64,000 nt of DNA from Axinella damicornis (GCA_963931865.1 OZ007516.1:11294785-11358784); one strand, 5' to 3'. Counted from the stretch's first letter, positions 1-10,775 are shown. Notes: generated by a model not told the origin, from the sequence alone. A program made the numbers and translations.

Positions 1-98
1 GCACGTTCCCGTGCATGCATTATGCTTTTTGTAAGATTTTGTGACGTCCCCGGAAATAGCGAGCCTATAAACTGACTTATAATGGTTTCAATTGACTC

Positions 99-361
99 TG
101 GAATTTGAAGTGCCATGGTCTAAATCCGTTATTAGCCTTGCTCTCGTGTTCTAATGCAATTAGATCCCTCACTGCGCTTCGGATCCATAGGGCACTCAAG
201 AACTTACATGTAGAACCTTCTATAGCTAGATACAGACCATGTAGAGTTTTCCTAGCCTTAATTAGAAACAATTGGATCCGAAGCGCAGTGAGGGATCTAA
301 TTGCATTAGAACACGAGAGCAAGGCTAATAACGGATTTAGACCATGGCACTTCAAATTCCA
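99..361. repeat. Inverted repeat with 89-bp arms
   Basis: The arms at 99-187 and 273-361 are reverse complements of each other over about 89 bp, separated by an 85-bp spacer. The right arm is in the sense orientation of the LINE fragment that follows (it encodes RSAVRDLIALEHESKANNG); the left arm is the same segment inverted. Inverted 5' ends are known for LINE insertions made by twin priming, but here the segment is duplicated as well as inverted, so a secondary rearrangement is also possible. Confidence 0.85.
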
Positions 362-760
362 ATCACAAATTGCAATCACAAAGGTGAGGATCAGCTGCCA
401 CCCCCTCCATATCGAGACTGGCCGTTACAGGCTGCCCACTCCAATCCCCTGCGATGAGAGGTTCTGCTGGTACTGTGATGGAAGAGTGGAAGATGAGTTG
501 CATTTTGTATTCCAATGCCGCCTGTACGAAGCTCTAACGGAACGAACCAGACTACTGCAGTATTGCCAAACGATAAACTATTCCTTCAACTATCTAGAGG
601 ATATTGAAAAATTTAGGCTTATATGGAAGGCCAGGAATGGTCGTGCAATATACCTATTGGGTGTTTTTTTTACTTAAGGCATTCCAATTAAGACAACTGT
701 TTATAAGGAATCGTCCAACTACAACTTAGAGTTTATTGAGTTTTCTCACTTTGACTGTTG
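200..760 (+). mobile_element. LINE (non-LTR retrotransposon) 3' fragment
   Basis: A plus-strand frame open to about 677 carries the C-terminal region typical of LINE ORF2 proteins: a basic helical stretch (residues ITKVRISCHPLHIETGRYR), then a Cys/His cluster R-F-C-W-Y-C followed by EDELHFVFQCRLY, matching the family's C-x2-C...EDExHFLxxCxxY pattern. The endonuclease and reverse transcriptase are absent, so this is a 5'-truncated, dead copy. Its upstream part is the inverted duplication at 99-361. A T-rich and TA-rich run at 781-810 lies near the likely 3' end. The clade (RTE, CR1 or other) cannot be set from this piece. Confidence 0.75.
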
Positions 761-1900
761 GGCCTTCTGGCCATTATCTGTCATTAAAAATTTTTTTATA
801 TATATATATTGTCTCAATACGAGCAGACCAGGACAAATCTGAGGATATGAGAACTCCCAGATATTATATACAGGATCATTAGTAGAGGAGGACCCGGGGC
901 TGAATGGGAGCTAGGCTGGACCTTTTCCTACTGATCAGCATATACTTATACACTTGGCAGTGTCATGGAGCACTGGACAAGCCACATGGCCGGCGCACAC
1001 GGTAGGGCAGGTAGGGCAATGGCCCTACCACTTTTTCCAGGATCCTTATATCACTACTTCACACCCTCTGCCATTTTGCTTCTTCACCGCTTTATTTTCC
1101 TCCTTACTAACTTGCTGCCGCTACGTTGCAACTCCTGGCCTGGCCTCCTCAGCTCGCGTACGTTGCCTGCAACCGAACGCTTGGGAACGAGACCACGATC
1201 TAGGGGCCATGCTGTGAAACTTTCACCAGTCGACCTGGTGACTGCCGAGGCCAACCTACAGCAGAACTAACTGATGTATTTTGTGACTTCTCTTTTACAC
1301 CTTTGCTTTATATCACCACTTTTCATTTTATCATTGACCGTCTTCACATTTTTTCATAAACAAAAAAAAAAGAAAAAAAAAAGACCACGATCTAGTATAC
1401 CTCTCCGTGTACGTACGTATTTTTTTTTTTTTTTTTTTTTTTTTTTCTATAATAATTTATGCCAATGCAAAGGATACATAATAGCCTTCTAGGCTAATAC
1501 AGGTATGTACCCTAACTAACTAACTATAACTACAAGAACAAAGGTGCAATATTTAACTTAAATGTGTGAGGTGAAGGTGCAGTAAGTGCATCGGGGGGTA
1601 GGTGATTCCATATGGAAACAGTACTTGGAACAATATTTACGTTCGTGAGCGAAATTTGAGCAAGGAAGAAGCTCATGGCGGCCCTGGGACCTGCAATCCT
1701 CGTACATCTGGAACTTGCAATGCAAAGCGCGAAGGTGCCACGAGAGCCCATCCTGAGAAGCGAAAAATGAAGGCGAAAAAATTTTTCCGCGCTTCGCGCG
1801 GACTGATCGGCGCTACGCGCCTCTATGCATGCACTGCCTCCGGCAGCGTTTAATATATAGTGCCCCCCCCCCCCCCCCCTTTCATAAATCCTGTATCCGC
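761..1900. other. Non-coding, low-complexity and short repeat sequence
   Basis: No convincing gene. The stretch holds an A-rich run (1362-1382), a T-rich run (1420-1446), a poly-C run (1863-1880), and a segment at 1786-1850 with repeated short palindromes of the form GCGCTTCGCGCGG. That segment is the reverse complement of similar stretches at 4957-5010 and 8108-8165, so it probably belongs to a dispersed DNA element. Confidence 0.6.
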
Positions 1901-1909
1901 CCCTGCCCT

Positions 1910-2185
1910 ACCACCTCAGAAGGCAGTGCTCCGGCCCTGAGCCAGTTGATAATTGCATATAGGTCGGATTGAAAGAGGTGGTGATCTTCCAGCTGGAAAT
2001 CTAAGAATAGGTTTATATGCAATAGGATATCGTCTGCCATACGGCAAAGCTATTTTTTACCTGCAGACAGGGGAGATTTCCTCTAATCCATTTATGTAAA
2101 GCACGCAGGAAGAGTATAATGGGCCCAGCACACATCACTGTGGTACCCCTGACAACTAGAAGATGAATAGCCATTTTGCAACTGC
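1910..2185 (-). mobile_element. LINE reverse transcriptase fragment (decayed)
   Basis: Read on the minus strand, one frame gives S-G-V-P-Q-stop-C-V-L-G-P-L and then Y-I-N-G-L-E-E-I-S-P, matching the LINE reverse transcriptase block SGVPQGxVLGPLLFxxYINDLP. Further on, MADDILLHINLFLDFQLED and then DLYAIINWLRAG match the catalytic FADD box and the following helix. The TGA inside the SGVPQ block and a second break near the ADD box show the copy is dead. It lies on the opposite strand to the LINE piece at 200-760, so it is probably a separate insertion. Confidence 0.8.
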
Positions 2186-2189
2186 TTTC

Positions 2190-3385
2190 AATCAATTATG
2201 CCTTAAGAATTTTTTTTATGCTCACATTTATGCTCACATCGCCTATTACGCAATCTCTGAACTACACTGCCACTGTCACTAAGTAAGATTAGACCTGTGG
2301 CTACCTGAAGTAGTTAGGCTAGTTCTAGCTGTTCTATATAGCTATATCATAGATAAACGAAAAGTGCCATCTAAGGCAGACCTTCAAGCTGGGCAATGTT
2401 ACAATAATCATTTTGCTCTTAACAGCTCTGAGGTACGCGAATCCTGCTACTTAGATGACACGTGTGCCAAGCAGGCTCACTCTATAGCTCAGGAGATGCT
2501 TTCTGTCGTGGCAGTTCGACAGTCACTATGCAGAAGCTACAAAACAACACGTCAAGGTCAAGAGTCAAGTTACATTCAATGCTCGTAACCTGTCTATTGT
2601 TTAATGCAATTTCTTTCATGACGCAGGAAAACTGGTGTCATGGGGAATTTGGCACCCCCAGTTTACGGCACCCCTGCACTAAATACCCTGGGGAAATTGG
2701 AATTCCCGAGTAAAATACCTCGAGGTATTTTGTCAACCCCTTGGGGAATTAGGCATCCCCTTATGGTATAGCTATGTATCCAGCAAATCCCTATACTGGC
2801 CTTTTTCTGTCTGCTCACACCCCAAAAAATGATAGCTAGCTACAATGGCTGGCCAGTGAGATAAACATGACTGTTTGTACTATACATGGCCACTTTATCA
2901 TTCATTGTGCAAAATAGCTAACTAAAACAGTATAGACGCATAACCACATGTACACAATGACATGGATCGATAAATTATGTGGGGTCAAGGTGCAAATGCT
3001 TGATGGTTGAGCTGTGTGACCTGTTGGCATGAAGCGCAATTAACAAAGTGGTTCCATACATCAATGTATGATGCTGCAAATTTAAAATGTAAGGTAGCTG
3101 CCCCTATTATGAGACACGAAACCTTTCAATTAACCAACAGGCGATGTAATTGTGCTACAGTACCGATTTATTACATTGTATTAATAATCCGTGTTCATGA
3201 AGCTGCATTTTATCATATACACCTGTATGCTAGTGAGGCAATTATATATATCACTGTAAAAAGAGAAGGGTTATTTTAACCTATAGAAGTGTATGCTGCT
3301 GCACTTCCAAGCAATGTGCATTCAAGCAGATCATTTACACTACTTGACCACTATAGGTTCTCCAACAGCTATGCAGATGGGTAAC
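2190..3385. other. No recognisable gene
   Basis: AT-rich sequence with short open frames that look like chance. A perfect 20-bp palindrome (AAAATACCTCGAGGTATTTT) lies near 2715-2734, between two GGGGAATT-containing blocks. Sequence near 3090-3290 is partly repeated near 3810-3890: the phrase TCACTGTAAAAAGAGAAGGG occurs in both. Confidence 0.5.
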
Positions 3386-3390
3386 ATTAT

Positions 3391-3457
3391 ACCTTACCGT
3401 TAGGGTACCTTTAACCATCGGGGCCCCGACGGTTAAAGGTACCCTAATGGTAAAGGT
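3391..3457. repeat. Long hairpin (about 31-bp arms)
   Basis: The arm at 3391-3421 and the arm at 3425-3457 are reverse complements with about two mismatches, around a 3-nt loop region (GGGGCCCC). The core of each arm is the phrase TTAGGGTACCTTTAACC. It could be a small foldback element; I see no clear target duplication. Confidence 0.8.
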
Positions 3458-3499
3458 ATAGCTAATGCTACCTTAAGTTAAGTCACTTAGCTACAAGAA

Positions 3500-4260
3500 A
3501 CTTCAGAAGCTACACAACATTTGTGTTTGTGGGCCCATTCTTTGATCACCACAGTGGAGGAGGCACTGAGATGCAACTATGGTGACCAGAGAAGTATCCT
3601 ATACTTCTCCAGTTACCTGGAACCAAGAAACTTGACGTAGGTTATCACAACAGGCCAGGCCTATAGGTTTTCCAATCAGATAGGGATCAAAGCACTTGCG
3701 TGCGCATTCCTTGATTACCATGGTGGAGGAGGCACTGAGATGCAACTGAGGTGACCGGGACGCTAAACAAGCAATCAAGTTTGCTTGGCCTTAGATAGGT
3801 GCGTGCAGCAAAACTGAGGTGTCTCATAATACCCACCCTGTCTCATATCACTGTAAAAAGAGAAGGGCTGTTTTAACTAGCCTCTGTGCCTGCATGCTTT
3901 AGAGGGGCCGCCCCTAATTTTTCATTATTCATTACAAGGCTACTGGATGTTGAAATCAGCCATTTTTTGCCAGATGTAGGTGCTAGCTAGTTGTGCTAAG
4001 TTGGCTCTTTTTGTTGTCTGATTTCAGTGATTTGTAGACCAACATGGCTTTTAAATTTGCATGCGTTTCTTAGTAGCAGCAATCGTTGCCTGGTCCGTCG
4101 TGAGTGTTGAAGACTACATGACAAGTTCAAGGTTCTTGAAAATTGAGGAGGAAATGAGGAGGAAGTGGCAATGAATAATGAAAATGAACCGCCCGGCCCG
4201 CATGCGATAGCAGGGTTGCCATGGCGCTAAACAAGCAATCAAGTTTGCTTGGCCTAATTA
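3500..4260. repeat. Imperfect direct repeats
   Basis: The phrase GTGGAGGAGGCACTGAGATG recurs near 3554 and 3724, each time followed by GTGACC. The phrase GCTAAACAAGCAATCAAGTT recurs near 3762 and 4227. These are diverged duplicated segments, with no coding signal in this stretch. Confidence 0.55.
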
Positions 4261-4416
4261 TCATTTGGCTAGGTAACCACACCCTACCAGCATAGAAGAT
4301 TCTGCTAGAACCATTTTCCTTGTTGGTATTCTGGCAATGCATTTTCTATTAGGACAATTTGAACCACCCATCACAATATACTTGCCAAATCGTGAATACC
4401 ACCATCATTCTATCTA

Positions 4417-4656
4417 AGGTAGGGCGGGGTAATTCGGGCCACGGGGTAATTCGGGCCACTTCAACTTCAGGTCAACGGTAACTAAAAACGGACAGACTTT
4501 AGGCAAACTTCTGGCCATGTATATCCAGGGACTCAACCTGCCTACAACTCACTAGAAGCAAGAATAAAAAGGATCGATGCTTCTTTCCTGTTGCAACGTT
4601 GAAGTGGCCCGAATTACCCCGTACTAAACCGTGGCCCGAATTACCCCGCCCTACCT
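4417..4656. mobile_element. 240-bp MITE, pogo-type ends, TA target
   Basis: Perfect terminal inverted repeats of at least 28 bp begin AGGTAGGGCGGGGTAATTCG and are flanked by TA on both sides (4415-4416 and 4657-4658). Each end holds two tandem copies of the GGTAATTCGGGCCAC motif. The same double-motif design occurs in the MITE at 32275-32500 and in the autonomous pogo element at 33846-36263, which suggests but does not prove mobilisation by a related transposase. No coding capacity. Confidence 0.9.
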
Positions 4657-5674
4657 TATCAACCGATAGAGGATAGATTTGAGAATGCTCAGGCAAAGTG
4701 ATGATGCCTATAGATACTAGGTAGCATCTCACAATACCTGCACCTTGGTGTCAGAGGACCGTACGTGAATGACTCCCCCTTGTCGGGAAAGACTCACAAT
4801 AGCTACCTGTCATTCCTTCATCGACTGACCGGAAAGGCTGGTCGATTTGCATCAGGACATTCTGATGTTGTAGCTGCTGCAGCTACAACACAGTGGCGGA
4901 TCTAGAAATTTTGAAAGGGGGGTTCAGCAGGTTGGTTGGCACATAGACAGCGCACCGCCGAAGGCGGTGCGCAGAGACGCGAAGCGGCGATCAGTCCGCG
5001 CGAAGCGCGGAAAATTTACCTCTCGTAGCATCTCTGCGCATTCTGGACACGTTCCCAGTCGCAAAGAAGATTGAATAAGTAACCAGTAAGTATCGATGTG
5101 TGGGGCTGTTAGCTTCCTTCTTTTCATCGTCTACGGATTACATCCACGTACGTGGACAGTCGATTGAACCATATATATAATTTACGCTCTATTAGCTATG
5201 ATTGAACACTGCATAATTATACGTATTTACTAGGAATACGCATGCGCAGTGTCTGTGCCTCGCGCGCGCACGCTCACAATCTGTAATAGTATAGTAGGCG
5301 TGGTTTCCTGTGGAAGAAAAACGAAGGTGCGAAAGTCAGTTCAGCGTGCGAAGTTTAGTTGTTCGAAGTTGCTGATTGAGGTTGAAGATGGCTAAGCGTT
5401 GCCAGGGAGAATACGCGAGGTTCTACACCCTTCGACACTGTCAACACTCTATATGTACGTACCATGGCCTAGACTAAACTCTCCTTGTATACATCGCTTC
5501 TTCGTCAATCTGTCAGACTCTCTCTCCTTTGCCTTACTCTCTTCTGAGGCAGTGTCTCTTTCCCTGTATAGATCGCTTCTTTGCATTTCGCACGCGCAGT
5601 ACGTGCACGAGCACGGACCACAGAAACCGCAGCGATGCAACCGCCCCCTGCCCCACGCAATTAAAGTGTGACGG

Positions 5675-6294
5675 ATATATATATGTGGCAGTCTCGTGTA
5701 GAAATCGAAGATTATTCCGGAAGTCAATTATTGAGATAAACGCGATTATAAATTTTAATTTTCAACGCTTTCTAGCGCCTATTCTACAACAGCTAGAAAC
5801 ATGGGACAAAAAGCAGCAGCAAGATGGATCACTTGTCTAAGGATTTGCCAAGTCTGAAGGATACCAACATAACAGAGACAGCACAGTAAGCGTTATTACA
5901 TGAACGGTACATCGTTGACGTACCGTCGATCCGTATAGTAGCGATCTAGCGCTCAGTGCGTAGGTGCTGTTTACCTGTTTTGCTTCATAGGTGTTGTTGC
6001 TTTAGACAAAGGATCCCTCTCACTGTTGGCGTTTGACCCGTGTTTGTAGCTATCGCACAACCGCAGATACAGAGCGTTGAATCTTGCCATTTTTATCGCG
6101 TGTTGACGGTACCGCGTGCGTATACTGTGTAAACGCCCGAGGTCACTGCACTTTCGTGGGCGTAACTACTCGTTTAAGCAACGATTAGCGCTAAGACTTC
6201 CGCAAAGAGTTGGGGACGCCCCAAGGCTTCGATTAGCATCACTAACTCATTTTTGGCCAATGCGGAATAATCTTCGATTTCTACACGGGACTGC

Positions 6295-6311
<17 letters not shown>
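5675..6311. repeat. Nested inverted repeat, 45-bp arms
   Basis: The arm at 5675-5719 (TATGTGGCAGTCTCGTGTAG then AAATCGAAGATTATTCCG) is found inverted at 6263-6311 with about one mismatch. The 540-bp interior includes the possible first exon at 5824. This may be a TIR element that inserted inside the larger element, or internal subterminal repeats of it. Confidence 0.75.
5824..5885 (+). CDS. Possible first coding exon (20 residues)
   Basis: An ATG in good context (GCAAGATGG) opens a frame MDHLSKDLPSLKDTNITETA that ends at a consensus donor CA|GTAAGC at 5886. Too short to assign to a family. It lies between the arms of the nested inverted repeat, so it could be the first exon of a transposon gene. 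I found no matching second exon. Chance is a real alternative. Confidence 0.3.

Positions 6312-6351
<40 letters not shown>
6298..6351. repeat. (TA)n microsatellite
   Basis: About 26 TA units immediately inside the right arm of the nested inverted repeat. The left arm has only about 5 TA units at the same place, so the tract has expanded on one side. Confidence 0.95.
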
Positions 6352-6354
<3 letters not shown>

Positions 6355-6899
6355 CGCAATGTGACTACGCTGCACGATTAGTTGCCTCGCGCTAAGGCGC
6401 TCGGCAATTATACAGTACAGAAACAAAAATAAAAAAATTAAAATTGTGTAGCAAGCGTAAACCTAGCTAGCTCAAGACTATGTCCGCCTTCAGGCTTTCA
6501 GCCCGCGAACGGTCAAGGTAGGTAAGTTACTCTTACATTTCAAACATACAGCTTGCTTTTCTGCCTTGAGTGTACGGTCCGAGTCAAATACATTTTTTGG
6601 TTCTCCTTGAAAGGGGGGTTCCATGGAGCCTCGGAACCCCTTCTGGATCCGCTACTGAAAACGAAGGCAGTCCTTCAAAAGAGGGGTTCCATGGAACCCA
6701 TGGAACCCCCTCTAGATCCGCCACTGCAACATCAGAATGTCCTGATGCAAGGGTGCTGATGTTTCTGATGCACAGGCTGGCAAGTAGGTGCCAGTTTTCA
6801 TCCTTGGCGTTGAATCGCCAATAGTTTGCAGGGGAGTAAAAATGTGCTATAGATCTGTGATTGTGTTCAACAAGTCAGCAGTGCAATAAACAGCCTGCA

Positions 6900-6990
6900 A
6901 TCGAGGGGCAACCGCACTCCTGCCAGCCACGGTTAAACGGTAGCACAAGCTAAGTGTGACACAATTATCACACATCACGTGAGTACCATG
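6900..6990 (+). mobile_element. End of a TCGAGGGGCAACCGCACTCC element
   Basis: The 5' end TCGAGGGGCAACCGCACTCC followed by ACAAGCTAAG is shared with the fuller copy at 60281-60787 and, inverted, with 37377-37590. Only about 60-90 bp are recognisable here. Confidence 0.6.
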
Positions 6991-8600
6991 ATAGCTATAA
7001 TTATACAGGGAAGATCAAAGCCGCGCAATAATTGGAGGCGTGGTTCCAAATCACCAGCGCGCCAGCAGCAGCCAATGGCCCATCCAAGATGTTGTGCCAC
7101 CTTTCTTCTTCCAAGGCTGTTGGGCATCCATTGACAGCGTGTCTAGTTGAGCGCTACGTTATACGTACTTCGTACCGTGACAACGCCAGCTACAAATCTC
7201 GGCGAAATACAACACTGTTTTTTTATACGTCTCAAAAATCAGCTGAACGTATTTAGCTAAAACGCTCTTCGCAGGCAGTTCTTCCACTGGTTACTCGAGG
7301 GGACTACGTTGTCATATGGCGGTCGAACGAACGCCTCATCGTGGTTTCTCCCCTGCGACATGTACAAAAACTGGAAAATTGACCTCGCGACAACACTTTT
7401 AACTCCGTATCCGGCTAGTTCGGAAGCGTACTTACATAAACTCAACGTAGCCCCCTCCAGAACAGTAGCAGTAGCTTGCGTGCAATGAAACTGAGACGTA
7501 CAGAAAAATTATTTAATTCCATCAACGCTGAATAATTCGCTGTCGCGTTGTTTGTTGCTCCAAACATCCTGCCTTGGTACATAAGTAGCACTTACCATGA
7601 AGTGTTTGATTACCACATTTGGTTTCCATGCATGGCAGACTTGCAGGTTACAACATATTTTAGATGACTTAACACTTTCCCGCCACCTTAAGGGGATGAC
7701 TACTTTGGGCTAGGTTTGTGAGACTCCGGAAGTCATTTACATCAGGGGAGTGTCATTCGCGCCTAGGTAAAAATGTTCGGAGAGTCAGTAACACCTAGGC
7801 GTCAATGACATGCAGCTAGGGAGTCACTCACACCTAGGCACCAGTGACCTGGAGTCAGGAGTTGGGTGTACTGTGTGCATATGCATGCACATACTATATC
7901 CCTGTAAAGAAAACTTGCATGCGAAGTAGCTACATGTAGCTAATTGGTGCAGTGGTTTAATAGTGGGTTGCTACTCAAGTATGCAAGTATCAGCTCCCAC
8001 TGACTTATTTTCCAGTACTGCATTCATAGAATTACTTACAGCATGAGGTTGTAACTGCTTGCAACGAGGGCTGGAAGTTTCGATTAAACCACAGATGCAG
8101 GCACAGCCACTGCCAAAGGCGGTGCATAGAGGCGCGAAGCGCCGCAATCCGCGCGAAGCGTGGAGAAAAAAAGAAATTCACCTTCGCTTTTCATCTAGCT
8201 CGTAGCACCTATACGTGATTTGCACTGCACTGCCTGCTGGTCTAGTCTCTAGCCCCTGAATATCGACGCGACTCGAAACCAGGACTGATGAAAAGATGGA
8301 GTCCTATCGTCGCGGCTTTGGACGAAAACTCTGTTGTGTGAGCTCGCGCGCAGTCTCGAGTACTGCAGTTATTACTGCACTTATCTGCCATGCCGTAAAG
8401 CGCTGATAGAAGGCTACAAGGAACCTTTATTTTTGGTTGACTGAAAAAGTGGTCCGGCCAAAACCGGTCCGACCGGACCGGCCGGACCGCTTCCGCCGGT
8501 CCTGGTTTTAGCACAAAGCAACCGAAACACAGATTGCAAGTAGGAAAGTTATAAATTTCCTATCCACCCCACAGTATAGTGCAAGGTGAGCCTGAGGGAG
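6991..8600. other. No recognisable gene; repeat debris
   Basis: Contains short imperfect repeats with CACCTAGGC near 7760-7850 and GCGAAGCG-type palindromes at 8108-8165, related to those at 1786 and 4957. A C/G-rich stretch near 8455-8505 repeats CCGGTCCGACC-like words. Open frames here look like chance. Confidence 0.5.
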
Positions 8601-9204
8601 TGCTAGCCTCGTTCCCAGGCTCCCCCCTTTGCGCGCAGCTCTCTTGCAAATAGAGCTCAGCATGGAGGCTAGCTACTATTTCCTTAGTAAAATTTCTTTT
8701 AGGAAAATGGAAGTCATAAAAGTATTAGCTAGTACATGTAACTGTAGTTTGCAAACGCATGCAGTCACTTTCCATTGGTGCACATTTGATTCAAGGTTAT
8801 TTTCATCTCAAATTTTTCAGTCCCATATAGCTACCTGGTATTTCTATGGCCAAGTTCTAGTTTTTAGGTAGCTACAATTTACTCACCTATAGTCAACTGC
8901 AGTTTTCTGCTCAGTACAGCACTTGCTCCCCCAACAGCATAAGCACTTTGAAATATTCAGTGGACAGTATAGTGAGCCCGTATACACATATAGCAGCAGA
9001 TTTGAAGGTTGATGCGTCAGTTAAATCTGATCTAGCAATTCTGACAAGAATTGTGAATGTCAAGTCTTTTATGTGGATATCACTGTTTATACAACTAACT
9101 TACTACACTTTGACACTCTTTCCCATGCTATTCAAAGAATGCAGTGGTTGTAAAAAATTTAGTAGGTGGCTAGTGAGACTTTCAGTCAGAGCTAATAATT
9201 CTCA

Positions 9205-9380
9205 TTAGACTGCCACTACTCCCACACAACTGTTCGTGTCCTCGTCAGTGTATTTATATGGAGGTACAACTGCAGTGTATAAGTGCACCGAGGCAGCGCC
9301 CTTGCTGATGTTCTCAATCTGCTTCAATGGTCGTAATGCAACAATCAGAGTGTTGTTAGCCTGTGCACGGCACCCTGGGG
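9205..9380 (-). CDS. Probable C-terminal exon, unknown protein
   Basis: The minus-strand frame reads ANNTLIVALRPLKQIENISK, then GAASVHLYTAVVPPYKYTDE, ending NSCVGVVAV and a stop at 9205. An acceptor-like TGCACAG precedes ANNTL near 9362. The composition looks like a real extracellular or surface protein tail, but I recognise no family. It may belong with the exon at 9462-9705. It lies about 0.7 kb downstream of the SELENBP1-like last exon on the same strand, so it would be a different gene. Confidence 0.35.
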
Positions 9381-9461
9381 GACACCCACATAACCCTGGT
9401 GACATGTAGCCTAGTCAACGTACTTAGCTACATGGACTGTGTCTTTTCAGAGACAGAAGCA

Positions 9462-9705
9462 TCAGTTCTTGTGTTTTCTTTCTGGACTGATAATAGCTAC
9501 TGGTCTTCCATTGTCAATTGAACAAGTTACAGGATAATTTGCAGAAGCACAGGTGTTTGCTTCAACACCTGAAGGCAGTGTTACAGACTGGTTGTCGCTA
9601 GCGGTAGTGACAGATGAAATTAGGAACACCTGGATCCAAGGTGTGGCTTCAGACCCACTAAAGATTGTACAGTTCCAAGGTCTGAGTTCAGGATTCACGC
9701 ATTGT
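9462..9705 (-). CDS. Possible extracellular-domain exon, unknown
   Basis: The minus-strand frame contains NPELRPWNCTIFSGSEATPW, then IQVFLISSVTTASDNQSVTL and NTCASANYPVTCSIDNGRP. Alternating hydrophobic and Ser/Thr residues with spaced cysteines suggest a beta-sandwich-type secreted domain, though no family signature is clear. A possible donor (GTAGCT) follows NGRP. The plus strand is also open here for 64 codons, so the assignment is tentative. Confidence 0.3.
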
Positions 9706-10062
9706 CTACTGCTGGTATGTGTCCTTCACATGCTTCGAGTATTATAGTGAAGTATCCGAGCAGCCCTGGGTGAAGTCTCCTAAACACCTTGGTGCATTTA
9801 GTTAATTTTTAATCAGCTGCCTCACTTAAATTTGAATTACACATCAACAGAAGTGAAGATGTCTGAGTTGTATTATTGCCCACAATACTTTAAAACAATT
9901 CTCCAAGTGCAAGTATAGTATAATTACAGCAAACATAATAGTATTACTGACTTAAATACAGCAAACATAGTAATTACTGACTTCAAATGATACAACTGCA
10001 ATTTTCTCTTGAGAATTCCCTAACAAAACGGTTCCCTTCACTTTATATCCATAACAATAGTT

Positions 10063-10225
10063 TCATAGCCAAATATCTGAGGTGCAGTCTCCACCTGGGT
10101 AGCGTACCTCATGGGCAAGGGCGGGTCCCTCTGGCTCCTCCCCGAAGTCCACAGCAAAGTCTGTGTTAAGTGTCAGTCCCCCAGTCTCGGTGTTCACGTC
10201 CACCTGGAGGAGGAACGCACCTGAC
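10063..10225 (-). CDS. Selenium-binding protein 1 family, last exon
   Basis: Encodes [16 protein letters not shown], then [20 protein letters not shown] and [12 protein letters not shown] followed by a stop. This is the C-terminus of the SELENBP1 / methanethiol oxidase family (human ends PGGDCSSDIWI), including the conserved GPALAHExRYPGGDC block. Acceptor TGTAG| lies at 10226-10227, and the split Lys codon joins in frame to the exon ending at 10436. SELENBP1 oxidises methanethiol in the cytosol; only the C-terminal third is present in these three exons. Confidence 0.9.
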
Positions 10226-10337
10226 CTACATAAGATGGAAGGGGAGGGAGGGAAAGAATGAGGAGGTGGATACAAATTGCCTGTCTTTAGACATTTGCGG
10301 CAAGGTCAGATTGTTTGGGAAAGGTACTCCATGGTCC

Positions 10338-10418
10338 TAGCCTCATTCCCGGGCCCCACCCCAGCTTTTTTAGCCAGCAGTACAACAAGGATTGGGGTGG
10401 AGCCCGGGAATGAAGCTA
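10338..10418. mobile_element. 81-bp palindromic micro-MITE, 9-bp TSD
   Basis: Ends TAGCCTCATTCCCGGGC and GCCCGGGAATGAAGCTA, flanked by perfect 9-bp direct repeats CCATGGTCC (10329-10337 and 10419-10427). It sits in the intron between the last two SELENBP1-like exons. Member of the TAGYCTCGTNCCCAGR family described in findings. Confidence 0.92.
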
Positions 10419-10435
10419 CCATGGTCCCCACTTAC

Positions 10436-10647
10436 TTGACAAGGTTGGGATAGAACTGTTGGTCCCAGGAGCTGAAGAGGGAGGTGGTGACATACAGCCT
10501 CTTGCCGTCCAGGGAGAGCTGCAGCATCTGTGGGCCCCCATGCACTCTCTTGCCCTTCACAGAAACTGGCTCCGGCTGTTCTGATAGTTCTTGGTCTGCC
10601 GTCACCTTCACCCCATCCCCCTTGCAGATACTGCCGCCCACAAACAA
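10436..10647 (-). CDS. Selenium-binding protein 1 family, penultimate exon
   Basis: Encodes [15 protein letters not shown], then [20 protein letters not shown] and [20 protein letters not shown]. This closely parallels the family block with [38 protein letters not shown]. Acceptor CAG| is at 10648-10650 and donor GTAAGT at 10435-10430. Its 5' end joins in phase 0 to the exon ending at 11093 (GQ|LF) and its 3' end leaves two bases that complete a Lys codon in the next exon. Confidence 0.9.
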
Positions 10648-10747
10648 CTGCATATGGAACATGAGCATTATATCTCTCATCTTGACTGAAGCACCAACAA
10701 AAAGATTTCTAATCACACAGACAACACTAGGATGTGGCAAGCAGATA

Positions 10748-10775
10748 CCGTAGATCGGGAAATTTTCGTGTTAAA
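10748..10775 (+). mobile_element. Solo terminus, CCGTAGAnCGGGAAATTTTC family
   Basis: TACCGTAGATCGGGAAATTT matches the left end of the complete TIR element at 47709-48236 with one difference. No partner end is visible nearby, so this is a solo or truncated copy. Confidence 0.55.

Larger units (their letters stand above)
4891..6726. mobile_element. 1.8-kb TIR element (CAGTGGCGGATCTAGA ends)
   Basis: Left end CAGTGGCGGATCTAGA at 4891 and right end TCTAGATCCGCCACTG at 6711-6726 form a perfect 16-bp inverted repeat. The flanking octamers CTACAACA and CAACATCA match at 6 of 8 positions, which would suit an 8-bp hAT-like duplication but is not decisive. A related internal end (GGATCCGCTACTG) lies near 6644-6656. 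The interior holds GCGAAGCGCGG-type palindromes, a nested inverted repeat and a TA microsatellite. No transposase is visible, so it is non-autonomous or gutted. The flanks themselves form an inverted repeat (see findings). Confidence 0.7.

Noticed and set aside
5388..5430. Start MAKRCQGEYAR as a first exon
   Set aside because: The ATG context is fair but the following donor (GAGGTTCTA) is poor and nothing downstream supports it.
6174..6364. Frames ending in Tyr-Ile repeats
   Set aside because: Translation of the TA microsatellite.
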